A stretch of 64,000 nt of DNA, taken from the NCBI GenBank assembly GCA_037577475.1, contig CM075194.1, positions 27,691,326 to 27,755,325 of the forward strand. Reading direction: 5' to 3'. The notes beneath the pieces are model-generated. The model worked only from the letters and a program-made list of their open reading frames with translations. It had not been told where the DNA came from and did no database searches. This stretch comes from Chaunax sp. Z400. Taxonomy: Eukaryota; Chordata; Actinopteri; Lophiiformes; Chaunacidae. Every line of letters starts with the position of its first letter. Within the stretch, counting starts at the first letter, position 1. Made by a program: the position numbers and the translations under genes. Of this stretch, positions 14,001 through 27,600 are shown piece by piece.

Positions 14001-15639
14001 ATACAGTGATGTCCACTACAGAATCCTGTCTGTTTTTAATACAGTGATGTCAACTACAGAATCCTGTCTGTTTTTAATGCAGTGATGTCAACTACAGAAT
14101 CCTGTCTGTTTTTAATGCAGTGATGTCCAATACAGAATCCTGTCTGTTTTTAATACAGTGATGTCCACTACAGAATCCTGTCTGTTTTTAATACAGTGAT
14201 GTCCACTACAGAATCCTGTCTGTTTTTAATACAGTGATGTCCGCTACAGAATCCTGTCTGTTTTTAATACAGTGATGTCCACTACAGAATCCTGTCTGTT
14301 TTTAATACAGTGATGTCCACTACAGAATCCTGTCTGTTTTTAATACAGTGATGTCCACTACAGAATCCTGTCTGTTTTTAATGCAGTGATGTCCACTACG
14401 GAATCCTGTCTGTTTTTAATACAGTGATGTCCACTACAGAATCCTGTCTGTTTTTAATACAGTGATGTCAACTACAGAATCCTGTCTGTTTTTAATGCAG
14501 TGATGTCCACTACAGAATCCTGTCTGTTTTTAATACAGTGATGTCCACTACAGAATCCTGTCTGTTTTTAATGCAGTGATGTCACTACAGCATCCTGTCT
14601 GTTTTTAATGCAGTGATGTCACTACAGAATCCTGTCTGTTTTTAATACAGTGATGCACACTACAGAATCCTGTCTGTTTTTAATGCAGTGATGTCAACTA
14701 CAGAATCCTGTCTGTTTTTAATGCAGTGATGTCAACTACAGAATCCTGTCTGTTTTTAATACAGTGATGTCCACTACAGAATCCTGTCTGTTTTTAATAC
14801 AGTGATGTCAACTACAGAATCCTGTCTGTTTTTAATGCAGTGATGTCAACTACAGAATCCTGTCTGTTTTTAATACAGTGATGTCCACTACAGAATCCTG
14901 TCTGTTTTTAATACAGTGATGTCCACTACAGAATCCTGTCTGTTTTTAATACAGTGATGTCCACTACAGAATCCTGTCTGTTTTTAATACAGTGATGTCC
15001 ACTACAGAATCCTGTCTGTTTTTAATACAGTGATGTCCACTACAGAATCCTGTCTGTTTTTAATACAGTACCATCTGAGGGCCTGAAGATCACAGTCATC
15101 TAATATTGGTTTTTCTCCTTGTCCCTTGGTTCAGAGATATCTTCAGATTCTCTGAATCTTTTAATGATATTGTTACTGTAGACGATGAAATCCTCAAATT
15201 CTTTGTTATTTTACGTTGACAAACATTATTCTTAAATTGTTGCACTATTTTCCAGTGCAGTCTTTCACAGATTGATGAACTCCTCCCCATCTTTCTTCAG
15301 AAAGCCTCAGCGTCTCTGATGCTCTTTTTATACCCAATCATGTTACTAACTTGTTTCCAGTTGTTGTTAATGTTTTGATGTTCCACCAGCTGTTTTCTTT
15401 TAGCATTTCACTACTTTTACAGTCTTTTATCATCACTTTGATATGTTGTCTTTGTGCTATTTTCAATTAAATATGGGGTTTCAATGTTTTAAAAATCATC
15501 ACATTCTGTTTCTATTTACATTTTATACAACGTCCCAACTTTTTAGGAAATGGGGTTGCAGAGTTCCTGAACCGAACTACCAACTACCTTCTGTGTCTGC
15601 ACCTTTTCCCTGTCTCTAGCACTAGTGTGACAATATTGT

Positions 15640-15678
<39 letters not shown>

Positions 15679-18600
15679 CGTATATATATACAGTATATAT
15701 ACATATATAGATATATATATATATATATACTGTATATGACATCCATCACCAGATTTATTTGGCCCTGCGTGAGTTACGTAATCCATCTCAGTGAAGATGA
15801 AGTACTGTATGGTATTTTTTCCAGAGTACATAATGGTTGTGAGGTAATGTTTCCCAAATCAATCTGCAGTTTTATGAATACATCAGATAATACATGAATA
15901 CATAGATACTGTGGTGGTGGGGTTTGGTTAGTGCACAGTATCAGGTAAGAGAGAGTTAATCATAACAGGCGTTCTGTGTTGTGCTGTTTGCTCATAGTCT
16001 GTGTGTATTGTTAAAAACCAGCATAAAGGGGAGCAGTAAACTCTGAGAAACCCGCTACAAGTCAGTTTGGGATCTCTCCTCTTCTAATGACTTGCTTTAG
16101 GTGATACGAGCTGTATGGAGTCATTAGAGTGGTTTTGGTCTCCATCTTCTTCAGGTGTTCAGGAGAATATTGCACCATTGTTTTACTGTGGAACTCCACA
16201 AATGTTTTGAAGACCATGAAATGCACTCAACTCTCCATTGACATGGGGCTGAGTAGATAATGAATGAATGTTCATTTTGGGTGAACCGTTCCTTTAAGCC
16301 TTACTATGATGCTTACTTGAATTGAGCAATTATCAAATGCTAAAATTGATGTGTGCCTCCTTTCATGGTAGCTTAAAATGTGTGCTATGAAAATATTGTG
16401 AAAGAAATTTAATGACAGAAAGTTCTGTTGAACACCCAACTTGGGTGAAATATGCAAAGAAGCCAGAGGCTGAACTGCTACAGACCTCAAACTGTAGAGG
16501 ACATGTCCATCAGGAAAGACACGTAGCATGATGTTATCAGTGGTGGTGTCGTGGATAAAGGACCTCTTAGAATGCACAAAGAAGACGTCTGGGACCCAGA
16601 TCTTCTTCACCAGGCGACCATCAAATGTCATGCTCTTGTTGGTGCTGCTGGTGAACGACAGGCGCTCATCCTTCCAGTAATGCCTCAGGTACAGGGTCAT
16701 AGTGAAATCCTGGTGGAATCAAGGAAGACAGTATAAGATAGATATACTGGAGATTCACAGTCAAACCATGGAGATATTCGACTGATCATCCTACTGGTGC
16801 ACAAACCACACATTCAGGTCTTTGTCTGTAAAAGTGGCATCAATTTGTCAAAACCGATAATGGATCATCGATCCATTCATTAATAAACTAGAGGAGAACA
16901 CATACACCAAGGTCAATAGTTCACACCTCTATGATATACAAATACAAACACAAGCATAGCCACTATATGTGTGGAAATACTTCCATCAGTATTAGAATCA
17001 TGTCAATGTTTTTGTGTATCTGAAGCATCATCATCACGTCTCATCATCACGTCTTACCTACTAGAGATGAGATACTGTATTCATCCCACAGGGGGAAATT
17101 CTTTCTCTAAATTGACCCATCCTAAGGAGCAGTGGGCTGCCTTTACGGCGCCCCGGGAGCAGACTGGGGTTCAGTATCTTGCTCAAGGATACTTCAACTT
17201 GTAGACTTGCAGGGGACTAGGAGTGTGTGCTGGTACCTACAGAGACCCTGTGTGCTGTATATTCTTGACGTTATTACTTTGCTGTGGGGACGTTTCTGTG
17301 GGTGATAGGCTCCTAGCCTCAGCCAATAACAGCATGCAGGCTGTGAGGTCAGACTATAGGCTGGGACACCAGGTTACATTGCAGACATTCATGAGTGTTT
17401 GATCTCTGGATTCACATTAAGTCCACCAACGTAGCTCCTTCCTGGAGGCGTGTGTGGAGGCGGGGTTTATTGGTGCTTAGAGTGTCACTGCTGTAAAACA
17501 ATCAGAAAACAATTGTTTATGTCTCTGATTAGCTGCTTTGTCTTCGCGCCATCTCGTCATTCGCTGCCTAAATTGTACTCATTCTGCAGAAATGAGGAAT
17601 CATTCATGCATCCACCCAATGATTCGTCACTCAAAAATGAAACTGAGGCATTTCCATCATGCTGCTGAGAAGCAGACTAACAAATGGGACCATAAACAAG
17701 ACCTTTTTAATGTATGGAGGTAATAAAAGCCTTTGTCCTCTCAGAACACTGGTCTCATCATGTCTCAGAGTCTTCATCATTGGACAAGACTGACTCTAAG
17801 AGCACAGAGACAGCCTGCAGGAAACACTAATATGTACATCTGACAGTATCCTAGGTTACTTCTTTATTTTAATGACGCAGTGGAATGTGTGCCGCGAAAA
17901 TGTGTAACAGTACCACAAGAATGGGACAGAAACTGGGTAAACTGCACTTGATATGCTTCCACTGCTTGGAAAACCCTACAGAAGGACCTGAAACTGCCAG
18001 AGCTGATCTCTGTGAATGACTGCTGGGATTCTAAAGGGACTAGAACCTGAGACCTGAGTACTTAGTTCGCTTAATGACATGAGTTTAATATTACAACCTG
18101 CACTTTAAATATGATTCCATTGTATATTCTTTTTTATTGATGTCTGTATTGATATTACTTCTGTTAGTTTACAGTGTTGTTTTATGAGTAAATTACAACG
18201 TGTGCTGCTGCCTTCTTGGCCAGGTCACCCTTGTAAAAGAGATCTTTGATCTCAATGAGTTTCATTCTCCTGGTTAAATAAAGGTTAAATAAATAAAAAA
18301 ACTGGCTCAGTAATTTAATACTGCAATACCTACAGTATGTATGATACCAGCCAGATAACATCAACAGCAATAATAATAATAATGACAATAATAATAATGT
18401 TTTTATGTAATAATAATTATATTCTTACATAGCTTATGTTGGAAATCATACCGTCTACTACAGTGTGTACTGCATACTGTCTATTAATAATAAATTATCA
18501 TACCTTATATGCTGATAATAATAATTTATGTAATAGACGCAATGCATTCTGGGACGAGTATGTGCAGTCTGCTCACGTGTCATACAGTTTATATCTGGGC

Positions 18601-21600
18601 ATTTTTCACATATACAAAATCCACTATCTATGGATTTGAAACACACTACACTGAATGTAATATGTAGTGTCATTTGTACATTAGATCCTGAACACAGACA
18701 TAATAATATTATGTATTCATGTGCAGCTGACATCAGGGTTGATTATTTACTCAGACATCCTATATTTGTGTGTACATGTCATATTTAATGTATTTTCCTC
18801 CCTCCTTTGCTTCGTCCCTTTTTTTCCTCTGTGACAGCTGTTGGTTTCCATTAGTTTAAGTTAGCTCATGATGGGTGTGGCAGCTTTTATCTACAGTGGA
18901 CAATAATAACACAATAGAAACAATACAATAAAAGTTCAATAATGCTGCAAACCAACCAAACACTACGAAAATATGAAACAAGCTGAAAAAGCAAAAGTAA
19001 AAACAGAGTGAGTCTAAGAAGCCTTCACACCTGGACAGGGGCTGAACAAGCAGACAAATATGGTGGCCGTGTCCCCCATCCAAAAGCTGTCATGACATTC
19101 ACACTGAATTGATCTATTCATTGCTGCACTGCTCTGAACATGATTAGGCCAAAAGGTCCATTTACTGCTGAAGTCTCCAAAGGAAAAACAATGACATTTA
19201 TTTCACACTGCGTCTCCAGATTATCCTCACTGCACTGATGAAACCTGGGGCTCAGATGACTGTTGGCATGTGATCATGGAACACACTGTTTCATCCTTCA
19301 TCGTCTGCACGAACAAATCCCATTCAACATGTTAAAGCAACAGTTCACCTAAAAATGAAGGGTTATTATCTACCTGCCCTCATGCTGATAGAAAGTCTGC
19401 TGAATCCACTGAGGTGATTTAAAAAGATGTTATTTACACCCTGAAATATTCACTGTAGCCCCAAAGCTAAAAGCACTAGCGCTGAAAGTGGTGCATGTGA
19501 TGAGACCGATGAGAGCCTATGATCTCTGCATACGTCAGTGTTTACCTGCAACTCGGAAGATGCATCATACAACAGAGAGAGCTCTGCTGAAGATGAAGAT
19601 AAAAAACACACCTGTTGGATCATTTCTCTGAGGTTCTTGGGGTCGAGCTCGTGCATCTTCTTCAGACAGGTACGCACTTTTTTAGCTTACAGGCTACAGA
19701 GAAGATATCATGATGAAAATAAATAACTTCATTTCAAATCAGTTTGTGATGTCAGAGCTTCTGCAGACTTAGATTACGCCGTACCAGACACATGGAGTAA
19801 TGTTTGTTTCTGTGTTTTTTACATTAAAAAGTCTTCAGTTGTTTGCTTTTTAGTGAAGCTCCACTAACTTCACCTGACTCTACGACGTTGTAATTTTGTT
19901 GTTGTTCTGGCCATAGTAGGCTGTTTGCTGTCTGTGTACATGACAAAGGCTGGCAGGAACTGCAATAGACATTTTTATATTAATTATTTAACCTTTATTC
20001 AACCAGGAAAAAAAGGATTTCTTTCACCAGTGTGCCCTGGCCAAGAAGGCAGCAGCACATGTCAGGCATGCACAAAGCGGGGCTGTGTCGTCTTCGTTTT
20101 TAGCCAGAGTTGCGTTTTGCCTGTTTACACAACAGCGGTACGGCGGCGTTTTGAAAAGTCATCACTCTGGAGCCTGTTTTTAAAAGTCTGTGTTTTCGGT
20201 CTCCAAAAACGCTGTTCTCATATGAACGGATGACCAAAACGCAACAAAAGGTTTCTGTTTTTGTGTGAAACGGTTGTCGTGTAAACGGCCCCTTAATGAC
20301 CAACATGACAGTTGTACAACAGTGTGTATAGGTGTGGATAAAGAGACACTTCCTCACCATATCCACTTCAGAGATGCTGTCCAGGCTCTCCACCTGAACA
20401 TCCACTCCTACAGGGATAGCAGGACCTGCAAACAGAAGGAATCATCAGCAAACACATGTGAAGGAACATATTTTAAATCATTAACTTAAGGACAGAGCAG
20501 GAAATGATGGCAAAATTCTGAAGTAATTTAGGGACCGTCCTTAAAGTGTCAGTGTCAAATCTTTATTTCCCCTGGCATCATTACAGGATCCACAGCCTTT
20601 GCAGTCGCTTTGGACAAAACTTGATTTAGCTCAATGTGAACTTGTGGTGACATTTGTCCTACTTTGTCTGTGGTTTAACTTGTGTGGACTCCAGGAATCA
20701 GCAGCTGTCTAGCAGTTAGGAATGAGGGATCACAACAGGAAGCGGGAGGAGTGACCCACAAACTGATCTGAATGCTGCTTATGGCTTATTTTAAGGGAAA
20801 ATTCATGCAGCACCAAAACAGAAGTATTATTAAGCTTTCAGCTCTTCTAGAGAAATTGTTAAGAGAGTGTTGCTGGGATATCTGTTGGTCCATGTTTCTG
20901 TTTCTTAGAGTAGACATGTACCTGTGTGAGATCATGACCTCTCTCTACTACATAAGGCTAACAACATTACATGTGACCCTCCCACATATGCAGACACTGC
21001 ATACTGACCATAGAGCTAAAGGGAAGATTTACAAGCATTTTGAACCACTTTGCATCACTTATCTATACAGTCTGTAATCCAAGGAGATTATCAGAGACGC
21101 TAAATGCTAGATTAGAGTCACTAAAGCTTGTGAGATGAGGGGCTGTGAAGGGAGCTCTCTGTTTGGGATTACTCCTCACTCACTGGAACAATGCCATCAA
21201 GTGGGTTACATTTCTTACTACATCAGCTCTCAGAGTGTTCTGAACTCATTCAGTCTAAAGGCATTCATTCAGAGAGAGATCTGAGAGCAGGAGAGGAGGT
21301 GTAGAGGAGGTAATGCAAAAGAGCTCAGTGTGGGCGCTGGTTCTGGTTGTAATACCAAGTTCACACCGGTGTGTCCGTTCACAGAGTTTCGAGGCTCAAT
21401 TAACAGCGACAGCAACAATACTTTACCTTTAAACAACTGAAACTATTAAAAGACATAACAAACAGCAAATGAAATGCTTACATTGGCATTCACGCACAGA
21501 CCACTTACAACAACCATGTTTAACTTCACAATTAAACTCAAATACGTGACGAGCTGCTGAACACATCTGAAAGAGTCCACTGTGTTAACAGTCTCAGTGC

Positions 21601-24600
21601 ACATGTAACCAATAAGGAATGCAGCACTGAATGGGTTATTAAACAGCTAATAAAATAAAAAAACGACACTGTTACGTTCAAAGACCACATGAATTACGGA
21701 TGTTGTAGGTTGTTGTAACCTGAGTATTGTTGTGAAATTATAAGATAAGATAAGATAAGATATCCCTTTATTAGTCCCACAGTGGGGAAATTTACAACTT
21801 TAAGAACACATTTGTCATTGTTGAAATTAAAATGTTTACAGACGAAGTTTGGCCCCAGCCAATCATAGCGTGCAGTGCCAGATCGATAACACAGACGTCC
21901 AATAGGAAGCAATGAAAACATGGACATGAAATAAAGGAAAGATAGCGAGGCAAAACGCTGGTTTGTTCCACATCGAGTGAATCTGGGGTCGGCTTTTACT
22001 TCATAGTAAGACCTGAAGAAGAGAATTTAGATGAAGAGCAACATGGTGTCATCCTCATGCTGCGTTCTGCTGTTCACGTCACATTGGAAATATAGTTTTC
22101 ATCCTCCAAGGGGAAGCACCCCAATCCTAATCAGATGCCAAAATCACCTCAACTGGCTCCTTTGGATGTGAAGGAGCAGCGGCTCTACTCTGAGCTCCTC
22201 CCCCTATCTCTAAGGCTGAGCCCAGCCCCCCAAGAGGAAGATCATATCAACCGCTGGTATCCACCACCTCGTCGATCCACTGGTGGATCCAGAGCTCATG
22301 ACCATAGGTGAGGGTTGGAACGTAGATCCACTGGTGGATCCAGAGCTCATGACCATAGTAAACCTCTAAAACAGACACCAAACTAAAACAAAATGTGCCA
22401 GGTAATTCTCCATGGACAGTGTGTTCAGAAACACATGGGTGTACAATAATCATGGCCGAGTGTCTGAATGGACAGATAAGAGTGTAGCCTGAGTTGCTCC
22501 AGTACCTACACCAACAGTGGATGCACTTTTACAGCCAGGTTTGGTTCTGCTTCCTTTTCTGTGTCTGTTCTTCTGTTGGGACAATGTCATTTGCAGGGTA
22601 ACAGCTGTCTGATGGCATAACAGATTGATGTCTGTGCTAATCTAAACTGTAAGCAGGAGGAGCCACTGCCAGCTTAATCTACTCATCACTGCTGGAGTGG
22701 GGCCTGACATTCAGCTGGGCAAAGCTAGGCTAGGCTAACACCACAGGCAAGATGTGAATGGTCGAAGCTAGCAGCTAAAGCTATGTTCCAGTCACCTCAA
22801 ATTAAGCCCACAGCTCCAGATGGTATGTGGGTGCTGTTGACCCGTCCAAAGTAAGGCACTGCTTAAAGCTTCAGCTGCTAAAAAAGGAAACATACATTGT
22901 GATGCTTATTGTTCCGTCACCCTGAGGCCTCACCACCCTCTTCCATAGGGAGACACGAAATCACACGTTTCTGCAGCTCAATGAATTCATTTATTTACTA
23001 TGCACACACTTTAAAGAGACAGCATTAAAGGCTAAAGGAGTTAGCCTAAACCAATAGATTATTACAGTGAGGTTGACACAATGTGCTAACTGAATCTGCA
23101 CAGTTCTGACGTCAGGCAATGGCAGCAGTCACTGCCCTGATGTTTGGTCGGCCATTTTATTTCAAGACCTACAAAGGATGATATACAGTACGTTAATTGA
23201 ATTTATGATATGGGTTTTTAAGAGCATCAAAACAGAATCAAAAAATCTCGTTCCTCTGTGCATTTGTTAATTTCCCTTCAACCTTTTCATCAGACTGGAG
23301 GATTAGAAACTGCTCAGTGCTAAAGCTCCCAGAATGAGGCTGCAGCAGGAAGAAGCTGGAACAGACCCAGAGCTCTGCAGACTCTCTCTGGATGAATAAA
23401 GACCCACAGAGTAGCTTTTCTGTGGGGCTTTCACTTTTCTTTTAAAGCCCGCACTCCTCAGGGTTTGCTGCCAGTCATATACAGGATACAGGATAAGCTC
23501 CAGTCCTTTGGTGTTCAATCTGACACTAAGGTACAGTTAAAACTGAAATCACTGATTTGTTTGGACATTTGGAGGCAACAGATTAAGCTAAAACATCATC
23601 ACACATTAAAAGTTTTTACTTTAACTCTTCATTTCTGTTTCATAAGGATCGAGGATTACCTCGTATCAAGTTGTAGTTCATACATCCATGTCTGCGCAGA
23701 CTCGTATGACACATGTAGTTATTACTTTTTATTAAATGAAATTAAAGGAATATTTCACCCAGAAACAAAAATTCAGTCATCGTCTCCTCACCCACAGGCT
23801 GATAGTGAAGTTTGTTAGTCCACAATCATTTCTGGAGCTTCACAGTGAAACAGCCCTGTAGCATTCTCCCAAACACCTGAAGAAGATGGAGACTAGTTTG
23901 AAAAGTTAACAACCAAATACAAACATGAAATGACTCCATAAGGGTTGGTTCTCCACAAGCGATTTGAAAAGACATGATTTGACCCTTTTTAAGCTGAAAT
24001 TTTCCCAGTAGCCTCCAAGCTAAGAGCGTTACCAAGGAGTGGTTTTAGCCTAGAGGCTACACTGAAGATATCATAAAAGGTTGTAAATAAAGTCTTTTCA
24101 GATCAGTGTGGGATCTCTGTGCGCCTGGAGACTCCCCCCTATTCTTCGGGTGTTTAGGAGAATGACTTCCGTCAGCATTGAGACCAGTATCGCCTTGAGA
24201 TAAGATAAGATAAGAATACTTTATTCATCACGCAGGGGGAAATTCTTTTGTTACAGCAGCGAAGAACACAAAACAAAACACGATAGAATATAATATAGCA
24301 GCAAAGTACAAAGTAAGGGCAGGTACAGACAAACTGTCAGTAAAAAAGTCTGTGAGAAGGTTTAAGTGACAGTTGCAATAAATAGTTGACTATCTGTTAT
24401 ATACAGAGGTAGAAAAATATACAGACAGTACAGTGCAGTGTATGATGGTTGATGGGTTATGACAGTGATGTATTAAACAGTTTAACGGCAGTAGGAAGGA
24501 ATGATTTGAGATGTCTCTCAGTGGTACAGCGGGGCATCATCAGTGTATCACTGAATGTGCTTCTGCAGCTGTTTACAGACTGAAACAGAGGATGAGAGGG

Positions 24601-27600
24601 ATTGTCCATGATGTCCAGGAGTTTGGACGGTATCCTCCTCTCAATGACTTCTTTCAGGGGGACCAGGCTGACCCCTAGGACTGACCCTGCCTTCTTAAGA
24701 AGTTTGTCAATCCTATGGGCATAAGCAGATTTCACAGTTTCCCCAGAACAGTATAAATCGGAGCACTGGCTACCACTGACTGATAGAAAATGTTCAGAAT
24801 ATTGTTAGAAACATTGAAGGACCTGAGCTTCCTAAGAAAATAACTCAGGCCCCTCTTGTTGGTGTGATGTGTGTTGATTGTCCAGTTTATTGTCCAGGTA
24901 CAGTTCCAGGTATTTGTAGGACTGAACCATGTCGATGTCCATACCCCGGATTGAGACATGAGTAAGTGGTGACTTTCTTTCTAAAGTCAACCACCAGCTC
25001 CTGTGTTTTCTCAATATTCAGTGGCAGGTGGTTATTTTCACACCAGTCAACAAAAGCACCGATGACACTCCTATACTCCCTCTCCTCTCCCCCTCTCACA
25101 CATCCCACTATAACACTGTCATCAGAGTACTTCTGTAGATGGCATGAGTCACTGTTGTATGTGAAGTCAGGGGTGTACATTGCAAATAGAAAAGGAGCGA
25201 GGACAGTCCCCTGGGGGGCACCAATGTTACTGACCACCAGGTCTGACACACCACCCTGTAGCCTCACATATTGTGGTCTACCGGTGAGGTAGTCAGTGAT
25301 CCAGGTCACCAAGGAGCTGTCCACCTGCAGTGTCCTCAGTTTGTCTGCTAGCAGCACAGGCCGTATGTTGTTAAAAGCACTTGAGAAGCCAAAGAAAGTC
25401 ATCCTCACTGTGCTTGGAGGATGCAGGTCCTGTGGAGGAGATGGATAATGGCAACGTCCACTCCCATGCTGTTCTGATATGCAAACTGCAGGGGGTCCAA
25501 ACCATTCTTAACCATTGGTTTTAGATGGTCCAATACAAGCCTCTCCAGAGTCTTCATACGGTGCAAAGTCAGCACGACAGGCCTGTAGTCGTTCAGTTTG
25601 CTGGGACAACTATTTTTTGGGAACGGTACACGGACAGCCATGATTTTTCTGTATGGCTAAAAGGTGAATAAAGATGTGAACCATAATTTGCCTTTGATAT
25701 TTAATATGAACAGGATGGCATGACATCAAAAAGTATAGTATAGTATAGTATCAGTATATAATGGTTGTATAGCGCAGCTATTGAATCTATTATGTTAAGC
25801 ATCTGTAATATTGCAGTTTTTGGGCATCTGTGAAAAATCCTCGTGTGTGTGCAGCAAAGCAGTATTCTGATATAAGGTACCTCTGCAGTGTTTTTTATGT
25901 GTGTAATATCTGTCCTACATTTTGTGTTTTACATACTGTGCAATATTTTTGGTGTATACTTTTGATTTTGGTGGGAGACTGTATGTTACCATACTTTGAT
26001 GTATATATGTTGTGGTATGTTGACTCTCTTCTCTCGGATGCCCAAGACAAATGTCTCCAAAAGGAGAGGTTTTTACCCAGGTGTGGTTTTCACTCCCCCC
26101 CCCAAAAAAACCCAAACAAACAAGGAGAACAGGTTTTCTAGCTGTGTTCCTGTGATGGCCGACAACCCCCATCCGTCTGGTTTTGGAGCCTGGCTGAATC
26201 AGACTTTCTGTGGTTGATGATCTCCTTCATAGCTGCGAAACAACCCCCCAACTGTGTTTGGTGAAGGGTGTTAGATTCTTGTAAATCAGTGCCTTTTGCT
26301 ATTTGCTGTGGGGACCCCAGGTTCAGGTTCAGGCTGCTTTATTTGTAGCCGTAGGTAGATTTGTTTGCAGGGAGAGTCACAGCGGATAATACAAACAAAC
26401 ATGAAAAGTGCAGACTGTAAAAAGTACCCAGACGTTCAAATGAGATGTATAAATAGATAGTTATCTAAAATGGATAAAAAGATGTGCCTCAGACAGTAAA
26501 AGTCTCATCAATGCTCTGATTTGTTCCACTCAATAATGGCTGCTGGAACAAAGCTATTCCTATAGCGCCTAGTTCTAGAGTTTGGGACAGCGAATCTATG
26601 CCCAGAAGGAACAAACTGAAATTCACTTTGCAGATGGTGGAACTCATCATCTAAGATTGAGCAACTTATTCGCCGTAACTGCCTGATAGAGACTCTTAGT
26701 TGAGCTGTCAGTTTAGTCGACCATTTCACAATCTGGTTAAAAGAAAAAAAAAGTGGAACAAAAATAAAAATCAACTAATAACATTATTTGTGACAATAAC
26801 ATTTAATATATGTCTCTTTAGATGTTATTACTCACTGCATATCAAAATCTATGTGTTCTTTTTCTATGCCAATCTCTTAATAAAAACAAAACAAAACACA
26901 CACCACTCAAGTCAATTTTTACTGCAGCGAGTAAGAATGGCCGTGATGTCCCCAAATGTGTCTCTGCCTCAAGATCCTCGCCAACGAGTCTTTAAAGCCA
27001 TCTAAACTTGAATGACACCTGAAACAAAAGCACCCAGCGGAAGCTAACAAATCCATAGACTTTTTCTAAAGAAAAGAAGAGCACCTAGCCGGGCAGTCGG
27101 CGACATTCAAGCAGCAAGCTAGTGTTCCAGACCGGGCCCTGAAGGCATCATGTCTGGCCTCATACCACATTGCCCATGCGAAGAAACCACACACAATAGG
27201 AGCGGATTTAATTATTTGATTAATTGAATTAATATGATTGATTGAATTAATATTTGGCTCTGCAGCTGGATGAGAGCACGGACTTATCCAATGCTGCAGA
27301 ACTGCTTGTTTACATCCGATTTATTTTGATGATATTTATATAGATGAGTACATAGTCTCAAATGGACTTGACTGATCTTCTTGTGTGGGTGTGTGTTCAG
27401 ATGGGGCAGTGGCTATGACCAGCACAAAAAGTGGGGTGACAGCTTTGATACAGCAGAAAGCCACAAATACAGTCACAACGCACTGGATGCTCCTGTTGCA
27501 AAAAGAATGGATGATGAACTACATCAGATACCACAGGAAGTTATACACCGAGTAAATTTCATAAAAGCCCGGCCCTTAAAACACTGACCTAGTGCGGGAC

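Larger units (their letters stand above)
1558..16485. other. gabrr2 intron 4 (14.9 kb)
   Basis: Intron between exons 4 and 5. About three quarters of it is the 38-bp minisatellite (3711-15069). The left part (1558-3710) is unique-looking AT-rich DNA with (ATT)n at 1983-2014 and (CA)n at 2723-2764 and 3158-3183. The right part carries a Tc1-like relic, a TG/TA microsatellite and a dispersed repeat near exon 4. No other exon was recognised in it. Confidence 0.85.
16710..20357. other. gabrr2 intron 3 (3.6 kb)
   Basis: Intron between exons 3 and 4. It holds retroposon fragments (17065-17205, 18198-18300, 19985-20060), part of the dispersed repeat family (19333-19790), an inverted-repeat element (20119-20292) and short AAT runs near 18367-18410. 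From 17210 to 18190 and from 18410 to 19330 I see nothing recognisable. No additional exon was found. Confidence 0.8.

Noticed and set aside
3711..15069. CRISPR-like regular repeats
   Set aside because: Units are contiguous with no unique spacers, and the locus is a vertebrate intron.
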